Below, in pieces: positions 34,921 to 45,269 of a stretch of 64,000 nt of DNA (the stretch's first letter is position 1; each line of letters begins with the position of its first letter). Source of the stretch: Vicia villosa (taxonomy: Eukaryota > Streptophyta > Magnoliopsida > Fabales > Fabaceae); contig NW_026705293.1 in NCBI RefSeq assembly GCF_029867415.1, positions 372,001 to 436,000 on the forward strand, in the 5' to 3' direction. Under the pieces are notes generated by a model. That model was not told the DNA's origin and searched no databases. It was given only the letters and a program-made list of their open reading frames with translations. Made by a program: the position numbers and the translations under genes.

Positions 34921-35138
34921 TAGGGGTTCGGGTTTATTTTTTTTGTATTCGGATTATATATTTCGCACACTATGACTCGGTCTGTATATATTATTTGAAT
35001 TTTATTTATTATATTAGTATTTTACGTTGATATGTCGTTTGTTTTGTTCGGCGTTTTCGTTTTGTATATATTACTCGTTTTGTATATATTTCGTACGGGA
35101 CTATTAGAAAAAGCACAAAAAAAGAGACTTCAGCATAA

Positions 35139-35283
35139 TTCAGAAATGCACTTCCGAAACACCCTAAAAGCTGGAAAAAAAAGGTGTTTTCGGAAGTGCA
35201 TCTCCGAAAATACCCCTAGTTTGGTGTTTTCGGAGATGCACTTCCGAAGTCTGGGAAAATTTAAAAAAAAAATTCGGAAATGC

Positions 35284-35287
<4 letters not shown>
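35139..35287. repeat. Cluster of 20-nt palindromes after PMD gene
   Basis: Copies start at 35139, 35189 and 35229 and a partial one at about 35273, where a (TA)n tract cuts it. Same consensus as the clusters before the gene. Confidence 0.8.

Positions 35288-35375
<88 letters not shown>
35287..35375. repeat. (TA)n microsatellite, ~89 bp
   Basis: Pure TA alternation that seems to have grown from within a palindrome copy. Confidence 0.96.
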
Positions 35376-35378
<3 letters not shown>

Positions 35379-35553
35379 ATGTGTTTAAAAAAATTATTTT
35401 CTTTAAATTCTTATAACATCAAAATTCAATGCTTTTATAACTAGTTTGCAGTATATATAACAACCTTACTTGATTTGACAAACTCAGCACAATCCAATTT
35501 CATAACAACCCATTTAGTCAAATTTGAAAAGTCGTAGTTACAATACGATCATA

Positions 35554-35877
35554 ATGAGAGCTCAATCTATTAATCTTATTGTCCTTGTTGTTATTTTTTC
35601 CTCAGCCAAGAATCATGCCAGCTTCATCAATCCCAATGATCCTGTAATTATTGAAATTGGAAACTTTGCTGTAAATGAGTACCACAAACAAGGTAATAAG
35701 CTGAAATTCGAGAAGGTCTTAACTGGTGTATCCGGAATCACACCACAATGAACCAACTACATGTTCACACTTTCCGCCACAGATGGTTCAACCTCCAAAA
35801 ATTATGCAGCCGTTGTATTGGATAATCCAACACAACATGTTAGATAATTGACGGATTTTACACCTATTAAGGCCTAA
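35554..35877 (+). pseudogene. Phytocystatin pseudogene
   Basis: The ATG at 35554 opens a frame with a hydrophobic signal-like N-terminus (INLIVLVVIFSSA) and the cystatin helix signature IEIGNFAVNEYHKQ, followed by LKFEKVL. The frame meets TGA at 35749-35751, just where the inhibitory loop should be complete, and the usual QxVxG loop is not visible. Downstream text in the same frame (TNYMFTLSATDGSTSKNYAAVV) matches the cystatin beta-sheet, with another stop (TAA, 35845) and a final TAA at 35875. Phytocystatins inhibit papain-like cysteine proteases. This copy cannot make a full inhibitor. Single exon and ~107 codons fit a small seed/defence-type cystatin. Confidence 0.85.
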
Positions 35878-37214
35878 ATTATTAGATTTTGTTTGTCTTA
35901 TTACATCATTTATCATTAGCCTTCAAATTAGTGTACCAATAAAATATATGTTTTGTATATCAATAATTGATTATTAAACTAAATAAATGATAAGAAGTTG
36001 TAACAATGTTCAAACTTCCTATGGTTCTGTCTCTCTAAAAAGTTTGTATTATATCTTCAGAATTTAAGTCTTAGAGTAGTCAATAGAGGAGAAGTCTAAT
36101 ATTTTTAATATAATATCAAATTTATTAAATAAAATTGTCAAAAACCAATTCTTCTCAACTATAGACTTTTGTTTTGTTAAAGATCATTAGAATAAATCTA
36201 GCGTCTATAATGTATGAATCAGTCAAAGATGATTTCTTAAATTTTCATATTTTCTTATTGAAATAATATTTGTTTTGACTGAAATCCTAGTATAGTCATA
36301 GGTAGGGGTTATCGATGGGTTTTAATTGAATAACTATATATTAAAAATGCCTTATTCAATTGTTATTTTTTTTTACTTTTAGAAAACTACTCATAATCAT
36401 TTCAAAAGATTTTATAATATTCATTATAAAAAGAGGAATATACAATTAAACAAATATATAATAAATATATTTGTATAATTAATTTTATTTTAATAAAACT
36501 CCTCTTTTATATTATTGTTCTCCTGCTAGTTTTTTAGTTTTAAAATTCAGACTATTCCGGTAGGTCGGACTGATTAGACCGTGAACCAGAGGGTAGGAAA
36601 GGTTATTATTTAGACCATTTTTGCAATTGATCCAAAGAAAATCGGTGTGACTCGGCCGGCTTACTGGTTAGATCAGTGAACCGATGGATTTCTTAATCTG
36701 ATGGTTTGATCTTTTTTATGTTTATTTTTTTAGTTTAATTATAATTTTGATCTCTATTTTCATTTTTTTAAAGGTTTGGCGCCTCTATTTTAAAACCTGG
36801 TTGTATTAATGTTTATAATTATGTTAATTATTTACTAAATAATATTAAAATTATGAAAATAAAAATTTGTCAAAATTTTATGAATCACTTTCAAAATTAT
36901 TGGATTGTAGTTTTACCAATAAAACAATAGATCTCTTTGATGTTCAATTTTATTAAAAAGAAAAAATTATATATTTTATAATTACAATATTATAATTCTC
37001 ATTAAACTTATTTATAATTAAGATAATAAATTAAAAATATTAAAAAATTAATAATATAATAATACTTTATACTGACAAATTTTGAAAAAAAATCATGTTA
37101 CGAAAGAAAAACAAAACTATATTTTTCCATTATTATAATTATAACTAGTGCCAGACGGGAACTCACGTGTTCATTTGTCTGTTTTTATTTTTAATAAGCA
37201 ATTTAGACCTAGCA
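35878..37214. other. AT-rich sequence, no gene
   Basis: Nothing coding was recognised. 36545-36715 is less AT-rich with GGTCGGACTGATTAGACCG-type words and may be an old repeat. CTAGTGCCAGACGGGAACTC near 37146 faintly resembles a reversed Helitron end. Confidence 0.4.
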
Positions 37215-37350
37215 GATATGTAACAAGTGATGCTTCAAAGAAAAAATTTCAAGATTTGACAAAGAATCTCAACAGTGTGCTAAAATCAAAACAATCTTCA
37301 ATGGAAGCAAGTAAGGCTTTGAAGAATCAAGCGAAAGCAACAGAAAAAAG
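37215..37350 (+). other. Possible exon remnant at left edge of block copy 2
   Basis: After CTAGCAG, a polar Lys/Ser-rich frame (SDASKKKFQDLTKNLNSVL ... KNQAKATEK) runs to AAAAAAG/GTAGAG, which looks like an exon bounded by AG and GT. I do not recognise the protein. The block copies begin to match at this donor-like site. Confidence 0.22.
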
Positions 37351-37730
37351 GTAGAGTCTATGTTTCGTTCCACTTGTAAGATCATATTGATAGTTGACGA
37401 ATTAGCTTCTCTAAGCGGTAAAATCAGATATGTGCTAATAAGAAGAATATAAATTATTCTTCAGTCTTTAACTTGCACATGTTTGCCACTTGAGAAGCAT
37501 CCTGTGTAGTTTTACACTGATGAGCTGATTGGAATCTAACAACCTCAACTGTAACTAGTTTGGCAAAGAGGTAATTTAATGAAGAAAATTAACAAAGTTT
37601 AATCTACACTTGTGCAACAATTCTTAATGAGACTCTTGGACTTTATGTTTCCTACAAGAATCATCCTCGCTTAGACCATAGGCAACAACATGTTACATGA
37701 CAACATTCTTGGCATTATTGGCATTCTTGG

Positions 37731-38084
37731 TGTTAGTAGTTGATTAGTTGATAGTTGATAAAAGATAGTTTTAGTGAGTTGTTTAGAAAGAAGGCTATTT
37801 CATTGATTTCTTGGATGATTGTTTACAATGTAGCAATTGCCTATTTATAGGCTTCAAGTCACCAACCTCTCAATGGTGGTGAATGTTTCTACATTACATT
37901 AGTTCTTTCTAGAGTTTTCATGATATGTTATTATCATGATAAATCTAGATTCTTCTATATTTGCCATACACTTATATATCTAGATTGTTCTACCATATTC
38001 ATACAACTTATAGTTCTAGGATGTTCTATATTTTCATACATATTATATTTAAGAATACTCTAGAAATTTGTAGCAACTTCAATA
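37731..38084 (-). repeat. 3' LTR of copia element
   Basis: 354 bp. In sense direction it follows the purine tract AAGGAGGAG directly. Its first six bases complete the last codon and stop of gag-pol. Confidence 0.95.
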
Positions 38085-41000
38085 CTCCTCCTTGATACAA
38101 ATTTCTTTGACTCCTAGCATAGCTCGTAGATCTTCAAATCTTGGTCTCGACAACGCTTTCGTGAATATGTCTGCAATTTGATCTTCTGTCCTGCAGTAGT
38201 CAAGTCTGATCTCTTTAGTTGCTTCAGCTTCTCTGATAAAGTGATACTTGATTGCTATGTGTTTTGTTCTGCTGTGATGCACTGGATTTTTCGCCATTGC
38301 AATTGCTGATTTGTTGTCACAGTTGATCTTAGTAGGCTCATCTTGTTTTTCTCCCATGTCTTCAAGCATCCTGCGAAGCCATATAGCTTGACTCGTTGCT
38401 TCAGCAGCTGCCACGTACTCTGCTTCTGCTGTTGATTGTGCAACCGTAGCTTGCTTCTTTGAGGCCCAAGAAAATATTCCTGATCCTAGAGAGAAAGCAT
38501 AGCCAGAGGTGCTCTTCATGTCATCTAGCGAACCTGCCCAATCACTGTCGGTGTAGCCAAGTAATCCTGAGTTGGATTCGTTAGTGTACCATATACCGAA
38601 CTCTTTTGTTCCTTGAAGATACCTCAAAATTCTTTTTCCTGCTCCAAAGTGTATTTGACTTGGGCTTTGCATGAATCTTGATAGAAGACTTGTAGCATAC
38701 ATTATATCTGGTCGTGTAGCTGTTAAATATAGAAGATTTCCAATTAGACTTCTGTATTTAGATGCATCAGCTTGTGGTGCTCCATCATTCTTCTGTAGTT
38801 TCTCATTTGTTATGAGTGGAGTAGCGACAGGTTTGCAACCATACATCTTGAATTTCTTAAGTAAGCCTTCGGTGTATTTCTTTTGTGAGATGAATATCCC
38901 TTCATTTCTCTGACTTACCTCTATACCGAGGAAGTAACTCATCAAACCAAGGTCGGTCATCTCAAAGGTCTTCATCATGTCTTCTTTGAACTCCATCATC
39001 ATCTTAGTATTGTTTCCCGTGTAGATAAGGTCATCTACATATAGAGAGAGTAAGAGAGTGTACTGACCTTGAGACTTGATGTAAAGTGTAGGCTCACTCT
39101 TGCTCCTCCTGAATCCTCGATCCATGAAATATTGATCGATTCTGCTATACCATGCTCGAGGTGCTTGCTTCAAACCGTAGAGTGCTTTTCTTAGTCTTAA
39201 CACTTTGCTTTCTTCACCTTTGGATATGAATCCTCGTGGCTTCTCCACATAGATCTCTTCTTCAAGTACGCCATTAAGGAAGGCAGATTTGACATCTAGT
39301 TGATGGATACTCCATCCTTTTTGTGCCGCAAGAGCTATTAAAGCTCTTATGGTATCAAGACGAGCTACTGGTGCAAATGTCTCATTGTAGTCAATCCCAG
39401 GTTGTTGTGAGTAACCCTTAGCTACTAGCCTCGCTTTGTGTTTCTGTATGGTGCCGTCAGGGTTGAGCTTTGTCTTATAGACCCACTTAACCCCAATGAT
39501 ATCTTTTCCATGAGGACGATTTACTAACTCCCATGTGTTGTTTTTCTCAATCATCTTTATCTCTTCTTCCATTGCCTTGACCCATACTTCCTGCTTTGAC
39601 GCTTCTTCAAAACTTCCAGGTTCAAGTATGGCCATGCTACAGGTTTCATATATGTCCACCAAGGATCTTACTCGTCTTGGAGTAGACTCTGGTGATGATA
39701 GTTCTTGTTCTTGTTGTTGTGGTGGAGGTGAAAGAGGTTCACCTGATTCTTCGTCCTCAGGTTCTTCATCCTCGGGTTCTTCTTGAGGTAGTTGGGCTGG
39801 TATGAGGATGTTCTTCACCACTTTTTCTTCATCCCAATTCCAAGAAGCATTCTCATCAACTTCAACATCTCGACTGATGATGAGTTTTTTAGTTTGCAAG
39901 TTGTAGACACGGTATCCCTTAGAGATTGTGTTATACCCCAGGAAGATACCTCGTATAGTCTTGTCTTCAAGCTTATGCCTCTTCACGTCTGGAATATGAA
40001 TGTAGCATATAGATCCAAAGACCCTTAGGTGCTTTGCTGATGGCTTCTTCCCGCTCCAGGCTTCAATTGGAGTCTTATCTTGTACTGCCTTAGTTGGACA
40101 TCTATTGAGTATGTAAACAGCAGTGTAGACCGCTTCAGCCCAGAATGTGTTAGGCATTCCCTTCTCCTTGAGCATCGATCTAGCCATCTCCATAACTGTG
40201 CGATTCTTTCTCTCGGACACACCATTTTGTTGAGGTGAATATGCGACTGTAAGTTGTCGCTCTATGCCTTCATCCGCGCAAAATCTGTCAAACTCGCGAG
40301 AGGTGTACTCTTTGACGCGATCACTTCTTAGTACTTTTATCCGTTTTCCACTTTGATTTTCCGCAAGGGCCTTGAACTTTTTGAATACTCCAAAGACTTC
40401 TGATTTTTCTTTTAGGAAATAGACCCATGTCATTCTAGAGAAGTCGTCAATGAAGAGTATAAAGTACCTGTTGTTCTCATGTGATGGCGTCCTCATCGGT
40501 CCACATACGTCGGTATGTATCAGCTCCAACAGGTCTTTCGCTCTCCATGCTCCACTTGTTGAAAATGGAAATCGGTGTTGCTTACCAAGGAGACACCCTT
40601 CGCACACTTCATTGTTGTCCTTTATGCTTGGAAGATCTCTCATCATGTTCTTCTCATGTAACTGCTTCAAGGCATGTGTGTTGAAGTGGCCAAATCTTCG
40701 ATGCCAGAGCCATGAATCATAAACTTGTACTTTCATGGCAATGTTAGTTGCATATTTTAAATTTAGCGGGAAGCTTCTATTGTTCTTATTCATCTTCACT
40801 TGGGCAATCTCGGCCCTTTTATTTTTGTTTTCTAATATTTTACATACACCTCCTTCAAAGTGAAGTGTATAGCCTCTCTCCATCATTTGACCAATGCTTA
40901 GAAGATTTTCTTTTAGGCTGGGAACTAGTAAGACATCATGGATGAGTCGCGTACCTTTATCAGTCTCCACCATGACAGTGCCTTTTCCTTTTGATTCAAC

Positions 41001-42086
41001 CACACTACCATTTCCCAGTCGGACTTTCACTTTGACAGACTCGTCAATGCTTTTGAAAATAGTCTCATCCTTGGCCATGTGATTGCTACATCCACTATCC
41101 AAGTACCAGCTTCCTCCTTTTTCTTTCATTGAGTCTTGAGTGGCATAGAACATACATTGTTCTTGATCATGCTCCTCTGCAATATTAGCTTGATGCCTAT
41201 CTTTGTTGCGACAATTTTTCTCTATGTGTCCGAACTTCTTGCAATGGTTGCATTGTGGCATATTACGGTACCAACAATTTTTCTCTGCGTGGCCTGGTCT
41301 TTTGCATATATTGCACGGAGTATTTTTATCTGGCTTGTTCTTAAAGAAATTTCTAGAAGCTTCTCTTCTTCTAGAAGTCTCTCCATAACTCTTCTTTCCT
41401 TCATCTTCTTTATTTTGGGGCCGAAATTTGAGCTTTGATTGGAAAGCATTTTCAAGTGTATCTTCTTTATGCCTATTCAATCTTTGCTCATATGCTTCAA
41501 GAGAGCCCACCAGTTCTGTCACTGATAGAGTGGACAAATCTTTGGTTTCCTCAATCGTTGTCACGATTGGGTCAAACTTTGGGGGCATATTAATTAGAAT
41601 TTTCTCAACAATTTTCTTGTCAAGAATATCATCCCCAAAAGCTCTCATTTGATTAACTATTTCTTTGACTTTAGAATAGTAATCTTTAACTGTCTCAAAA
41701 TCCTTCATCTTTATTAGTTCAAAATCTCTTCTTAGAGATTGAAGTTTAACAGCACGTACCTTATCACTTCCTTGAAACTCCTCCTTCAATGTGTTCCACG
41801 CATCTTTGGCAGTCTTAGCTCCCATAATTCTTGGAAAAATTGCATCAGTCACGGCTTGTTGCAAGGTAAACAACGCCTTTGAATTTTTCTGTTTATTTTT
41901 CTTCAACTCCTTTTCTTGAGTTGCATTAAGAGTAGAAGTATCCGCGGGAACAGTGAAGCCTTCTTCTACTATGTCCCATAAATCTTGAGATGAAAAATAT
42001 GTTTCCATTTTAACACGCCAGAAATCATAATTTTCACCATTGAAAATAGGGACAGAAATAGATGATGATTGAGTGGTGTTATCCAT
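38079..42086 (-). CDS. Copia gag-pol polyprotein, intact (1335 aa)
   Basis: A single frame encodes, in order: gag with FNGENYDFWRVKMETYF (residues ~15-220); two CCHC zinc knuckles (CNICKRPGHAEKNC ~258 and CNHCKKFGHIEKNC ~278); aspartic protease LDSGCSNHM (~330); GAG-pre-integrase; integrase with HTDVCGPM, RSDRVKEY (~587) and NGVSERKNR (DDE residues present); reverse transcriptase from WVYKTKLNPDG with LYVDDLIYTG (~1015); and RNase H with GYTDSDWAG and AEAEYVA. The integrase-before-RT order is diagnostic of Ty1/copia. The start ATG lies 131 bp inside the 5' LTR. The usual GG after the second integrase aspartate is VK here. The stop codon lies inside the 3' LTR. Confidence 0.97.
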   Translation of the reverse strand: MDNTTQSSSISVPIFNGENYDFWRVKMETYFSSQDLWDIVEEGFTVPADTSTLNATQEKELKKNKQKNSKALFTLQQAVTDAIFPRIMGAKTAKDAWNTLKEEFQGSDKVRAVKLQSLRRDFELIKMKDFETVKDYYSKVKEIVNQMRAFGDDILDKKIVEKILINMPPKFDPIVTTIEETKDLSTLSVTELVGSLEAYEQRLNRHKEDTLENAFQSKLKFRPQNKEDEGKKSYGETSRRREASRNFFKNKPDKNTPCNICKRPGHAEKNCWYRNMPQCNHCKKFGHIEKNCRNKDRHQANIAEEHDQEQCMFYATQDSMKEKGGSWYLDSGCSNHMAKDETIFKSIDESVKVKVRLGNGSVVESKGKGTVMVETDKGTRLIHDVLLVPSLKENLLSIGQMMERGYTLHFEGGVCKILENKNKRAEIAQVKMNKNNRSFPLNLKYATNIAMKVQVYDSWLWHRRFGHFNTHALKQLHEKNMMRDLPSIKDNNEVCEGCLLGKQHRFPFSTSGAWRAKDLLELIHTDVCGPMRTPSHENNRYFILFIDDFSRMTWVYFLKEKSEVFGVFKKFKALAENQSGKRIKVLRSDRVKEYTSREFDRFCADEGIERQLTVAYSPQQNGVSERKNRTVMEMARSMLKEKGMPNTFWAEAVYTAVYILNRCPTKAVQDKTPIEAWSGKKPSAKHLRVFGSICYIHIPDVKRHKLEDKTIRGIFLGYNTISKGYRVYNLQTKKLIISRDVEVDENASWNWDEEKVVKNILIPAQLPQEEPEDEEPEDEESGEPLSPPPQQQEQELSSPESTPRRVRSLVDIYETCSMAILEPGSFEEASKQEVWVKAMEEEIKMIEKNNTWELVNRPHGKDIIGVKWVYKTKLNPDGTIQKHKARLVAKGYSQQPGIDYNETFAPVARLDTIRALIALAAQKGWSIHQLDVKSAFLNGVLEEEIYVEKPRGFISKGEESKVLRLRKALYGLKQAPRAWYSRIDQYFMDRGFRRSKSEPTLYIKSQGQYTLLLSLYVDDLIYTGNNTKMMMEFKEDMMKTFEMTDLGLMSYFLGIEVSQRNEGIFISQKKYTEGLLKKFKMYGCKPVATPLITNEKLQKNDGAPQADASKYRSLIGNLLYLTATRPDIMYATSLLSRFMQSPSQIHFGAGKRILRYLQGTKEFGIWYTNESNSGLLGYTDSDWAGSLDDMKSTSGYAFSLGSGIFSWASKKQATVAQSTAEAEYVAAAEATSQAIWLRRMLEDMGEKQDEPTKINCDNKSAIAMAKNPVHHSRTKHIAIKYHFIREAEATKEIRLDYCRTEDQIADIFTKALSRPRFEDLRAMLGVKEICIKEEY

Positions 42087-42204
42087 AGCTTAGAAATTGT
42101 TTTTGAAGTGGGTTAATATTACAAAGGAAATTTTTGAAGTAGTTGGGAGGATTTTGGAATGTTAGGTAGGTAATATAACTACGCCCAATGTATGACCGAA
42201 CGTA

Positions 42205-42216
42205 GCTCTGATGCCA
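42205..42216 (-). other. Primer-binding site of copia element
   Basis: On the minus strand TGGCATCAGAGC, one base after the 5' LTR. It differs at one position from the initiator-Met site TGGTATCAGAGC. Confidence 0.8.
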
Positions 42217-42217
42217 C

Positions 42218-42571
42218 TGTTAGTAGTTGATTAGTTGATAGTTGATAAAAGATAGTTTTAGTGAGTTGTTTAGAAAGAAGGCTATTTCATTGATTTCTTG
42301 GATGATTGTTTACAATGTAGCAATTGCCTATTTATAGGCTTCAAGTCACCAACCTCTCAATGGTGGTGAATGTTTCTACATTACATTAGTTCTTTCTAGA
42401 GTTTTCATGATATGTTATTATCATGATAAATCTAGATTCTTCTATATTTGCCATACACTTATATATCTAGATTGTTCTACCATATTCATACAACTTATAG
42501 TTCTAGGATGTTCTATATTTTCATACATATTATATTTAAGAATACTCTAGAAATTTGTAGCAACTTCAATA
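42218..42571 (-). repeat. 5' LTR of copia element
   Basis: 354 bp, identical by eye to the other LTR. In sense direction it starts TATTGAAGTTGC and ends CTACTAACA. Confidence 0.95.
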
Positions 42572-42576
42572 CTTGG

Positions 42577-45269
42577 CATTGTATCTAATATTAAAACATG
42601 TATTATTTACTTTTTACTCATTTTTCTGTTGCGAGATGTATTATTTTCTTGGCATTATTTACCTTTTACTCATTTTTAACCTCAAATTAATAAAAAAAAT
42701 ATCAATACAACTTAGGAATAGTTTTGTCAAATTGTATCTTTTAGTATTCATTCATTAGAGATTACATGAGATTGAAACTATATTCAAAAGTCCGTGGATA
42801 CATTCCAAATCTACACAAACTGGTCCTCAAAGATACAAATCAACCTCAAAAATTTCCTAAACTATGAAATCAATTTCAATCTGTACAAAATCATTCCAAA
42901 ATAAAGCAATAAGATTCAATTCTAAAACCTAATTCTTACCTATAAGTACCTAAAAAATTTTACACATAGGGCACACCAATTGCACCAAGTATTCATTCTC
43001 TCACACTGAATCACAAACCAATTCTCACATTGAGAAAAGATTCCACACAAAAACACTCATTCATTCCCGACCTCATAAACCAAGACCCTCCACGACTCCA
43101 CCTGCAATAAACTTCGATGCACGACCTCCGTGTGCAACAGGATTGTGTATGCGAGATGCAGCGAACCTGAAAGAGAGACGAATGTACCGTGAATCAAAGA
43201 TTTAGCGTGCAAAGTCGTTGTGTCTTAATCTAACAACTAAGACATATATACATCTTATTGTTGTATCCAATCCAATTCCCTCACATCTATTCATTCTACC
43301 CATTCTTGAGACAGCACATAAAAGGAGAAATATTGGTGAAAATCAAAAGCATTGAAATGAAGATGAACCAGAAAGGGACTTGCAGAGTTAAATCTGTCAA
43401 AGAAGGACATCAACAGACATAATGACAACAAGATTGGCTCAAACATTGAGAAGAGCATGTGGCTTGAACAGAACTCAAACTACGATGTAGATAAATCTAT
43501 TCACAAACTGAGAAAAAAGTTCTGAATTTCGATTATAGACTACCAACAGTAAGCAAATTGTAATGAACTCAATTAGAAGTATTGCAATGAAAGTACTGTT
43601 ATCCAGTTCGATTCGATCTATTTATCTAATGGTTGATGTAGTTTGGATAGCTTGTGTGTGAGATATTTAAAAACCTCAAAAAGTCATTGTCTTTCAACTT
43701 AAGAGTTTGTCTTTAGTTACATTGTAAAGTTATTAAATTGTAATCATGGTGGTGATTCAAAACTCATATCAAAGGATTCAAATTACCTATTATGTGCTTG
43801 AGATTTTTGACTTGAATGATATACCTTAATTAGGTTGTTAAGATTATTATGATATGTGAGCATGCATTCTCACTCAAACGTACGGCAACCATCACGCCGT
43901 GGCTTAAGTTAATTACTTTTACAATTAAGTGCTTCCTCCTTTCCCTTTGTTAGTAAGATTGGTTGGTAATAATAACAACACCAACAACCAGTTAACTAAA
44001 CTGCTTCGCGAGCACACCCGATATGTGATGCTGTTTGTGTTGTTGAGTGCGAACTAGTATTCTGCATATCTACGGTTCAAATTCATTAGTTAGTTATTGT
44101 AGTTTTTTTCCGTTAGAATTAAAAGTTAACAGTTTAACTGCTACAAAGTCGTTCAATATTCGGTGAATAACTTCAATATGGATGGAACATCTATTATTGA
44201 TATCTATAACTCCAAACAAAATTAGTGATGTTGCCTTTTAAGGAAACTTTTCATTCACAGAGTCATCAGTTTTTTCAACCATGAGGGCAAGGCCACAAGT
44301 CTGCTAATGTTTTCTTTTTTGTGTGTTCTTCAAATTTCATTAAAAAAACACATTTTATTATATGATTTGTCCACTCTTTCATAACAATGTCCAAGCTTTT
44401 TTGATGAATGAAAGTTGTTGGTTGCATTTGCAAGCTTAATAAAAAATTAAATAAAAAAATAAAGTGGCTAACCAATAAAACTCTAAAAATTTATTTCATC
44501 TCATTATGCACATTACATAGGATTCCATACTAGAAAAAAAAACCAACAAACCAACCTCTCCCGAGGCTGTCAGGCTAGTGCTAAATAGATAGGTAATAGA
44601 TATTGATAACAAGGATACCTTAGTGACACATATCCGCATTTCGCAGACAAAAACTCCCTCCCATGCAAAACCAATCCGAGTTATGCCATTATAACTCGTC
44701 CTACACTCTTTGTTCTTTTTCACCTCTTTTTCATTCCAGCGCAATCACATTAAGCCCGTTATCCGTACACATTCATAGTAAGGAAACCGGTTAGCGACTA
44801 TGATCCTTTTCATTAGCACAGGGTTCTGGTTATAAAAGTGGCACACCCCTTTTTATAACCCATCGCAATTGTGGGGGATCGGACCGTAATCCGCCCTACC
44901 GAGTCCAATACCAGAGACCAATGGACCAACTAACAATGGGCGTTACTTTTTTTTTTAGAATCAACAACCGGTTGGCTAAATGACCGGGTGAGGGTCACCT
45001 AACTTAGAAGGTGTATTCCCTTTTTTTTTTCAATTTAATCGAACATTCATTCGTTATTTTTCAGGATCATTCACTTATATTCATCGGCCTCCAAACGTAG
45101 ACGTGCTTAAGATGGTGCCGACTGCTAGTATAAACTACTTAAGAGGCTACTTCAAAACTTAGAACTCGAGGTCTCGGCATAATGGTTATTCAAATCGGAC
45201 ACACATACTTAGGGAATTTAGGGTGTTAGGACGGGACCGATAATATCAAAACTTTCCTAAGTCTACTTA
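42577..45269. other. Non-coding left part of block copy 2
   Basis: Matches 18326-20551. It differs mainly by about 550 bp at 43575-44130 that are replaced by ~80 unrelated bases in copy 1. No gene recognised. Confidence 0.6.
44770..44950 (-). mobile_element. Possible tRNA-related SINE (block copy 2)
   Basis: Same A-box-like (44928-44918) and B-box-like (44885-44875) words as in copy 1, with the same 43-bp spacing. Confidence 0.35.

Larger units (their letters stand above)
37731..42571 (-). mobile_element. Intact Ty1/copia retrotransposon, TSD CTTGG
   Basis: 4841 bp. Both 354-bp LTRs (37731-38084 and 42218-42571) look identical base for base. CTTGG flanks both sides (37726-37730 and 42572-42576), and copy 1 of the block has the undisturbed target near 18320. 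Sense is minus. The iMet-like primer site, one long gag-pol frame and a purine tract (AAGGAGGAG) are all present, so this is a recent insertion that may still be competent. In sense direction the LTR begins TATTGAAG rather than TG. Confidence 0.96.

Noticed and set aside
39535..41438. Plus-strand ORFs of 60-100 codons within the copia element
   Set aside because: Antisense of gag-pol; Ser/Cys-rich text arises from the complementary strand of acidic and linker regions.
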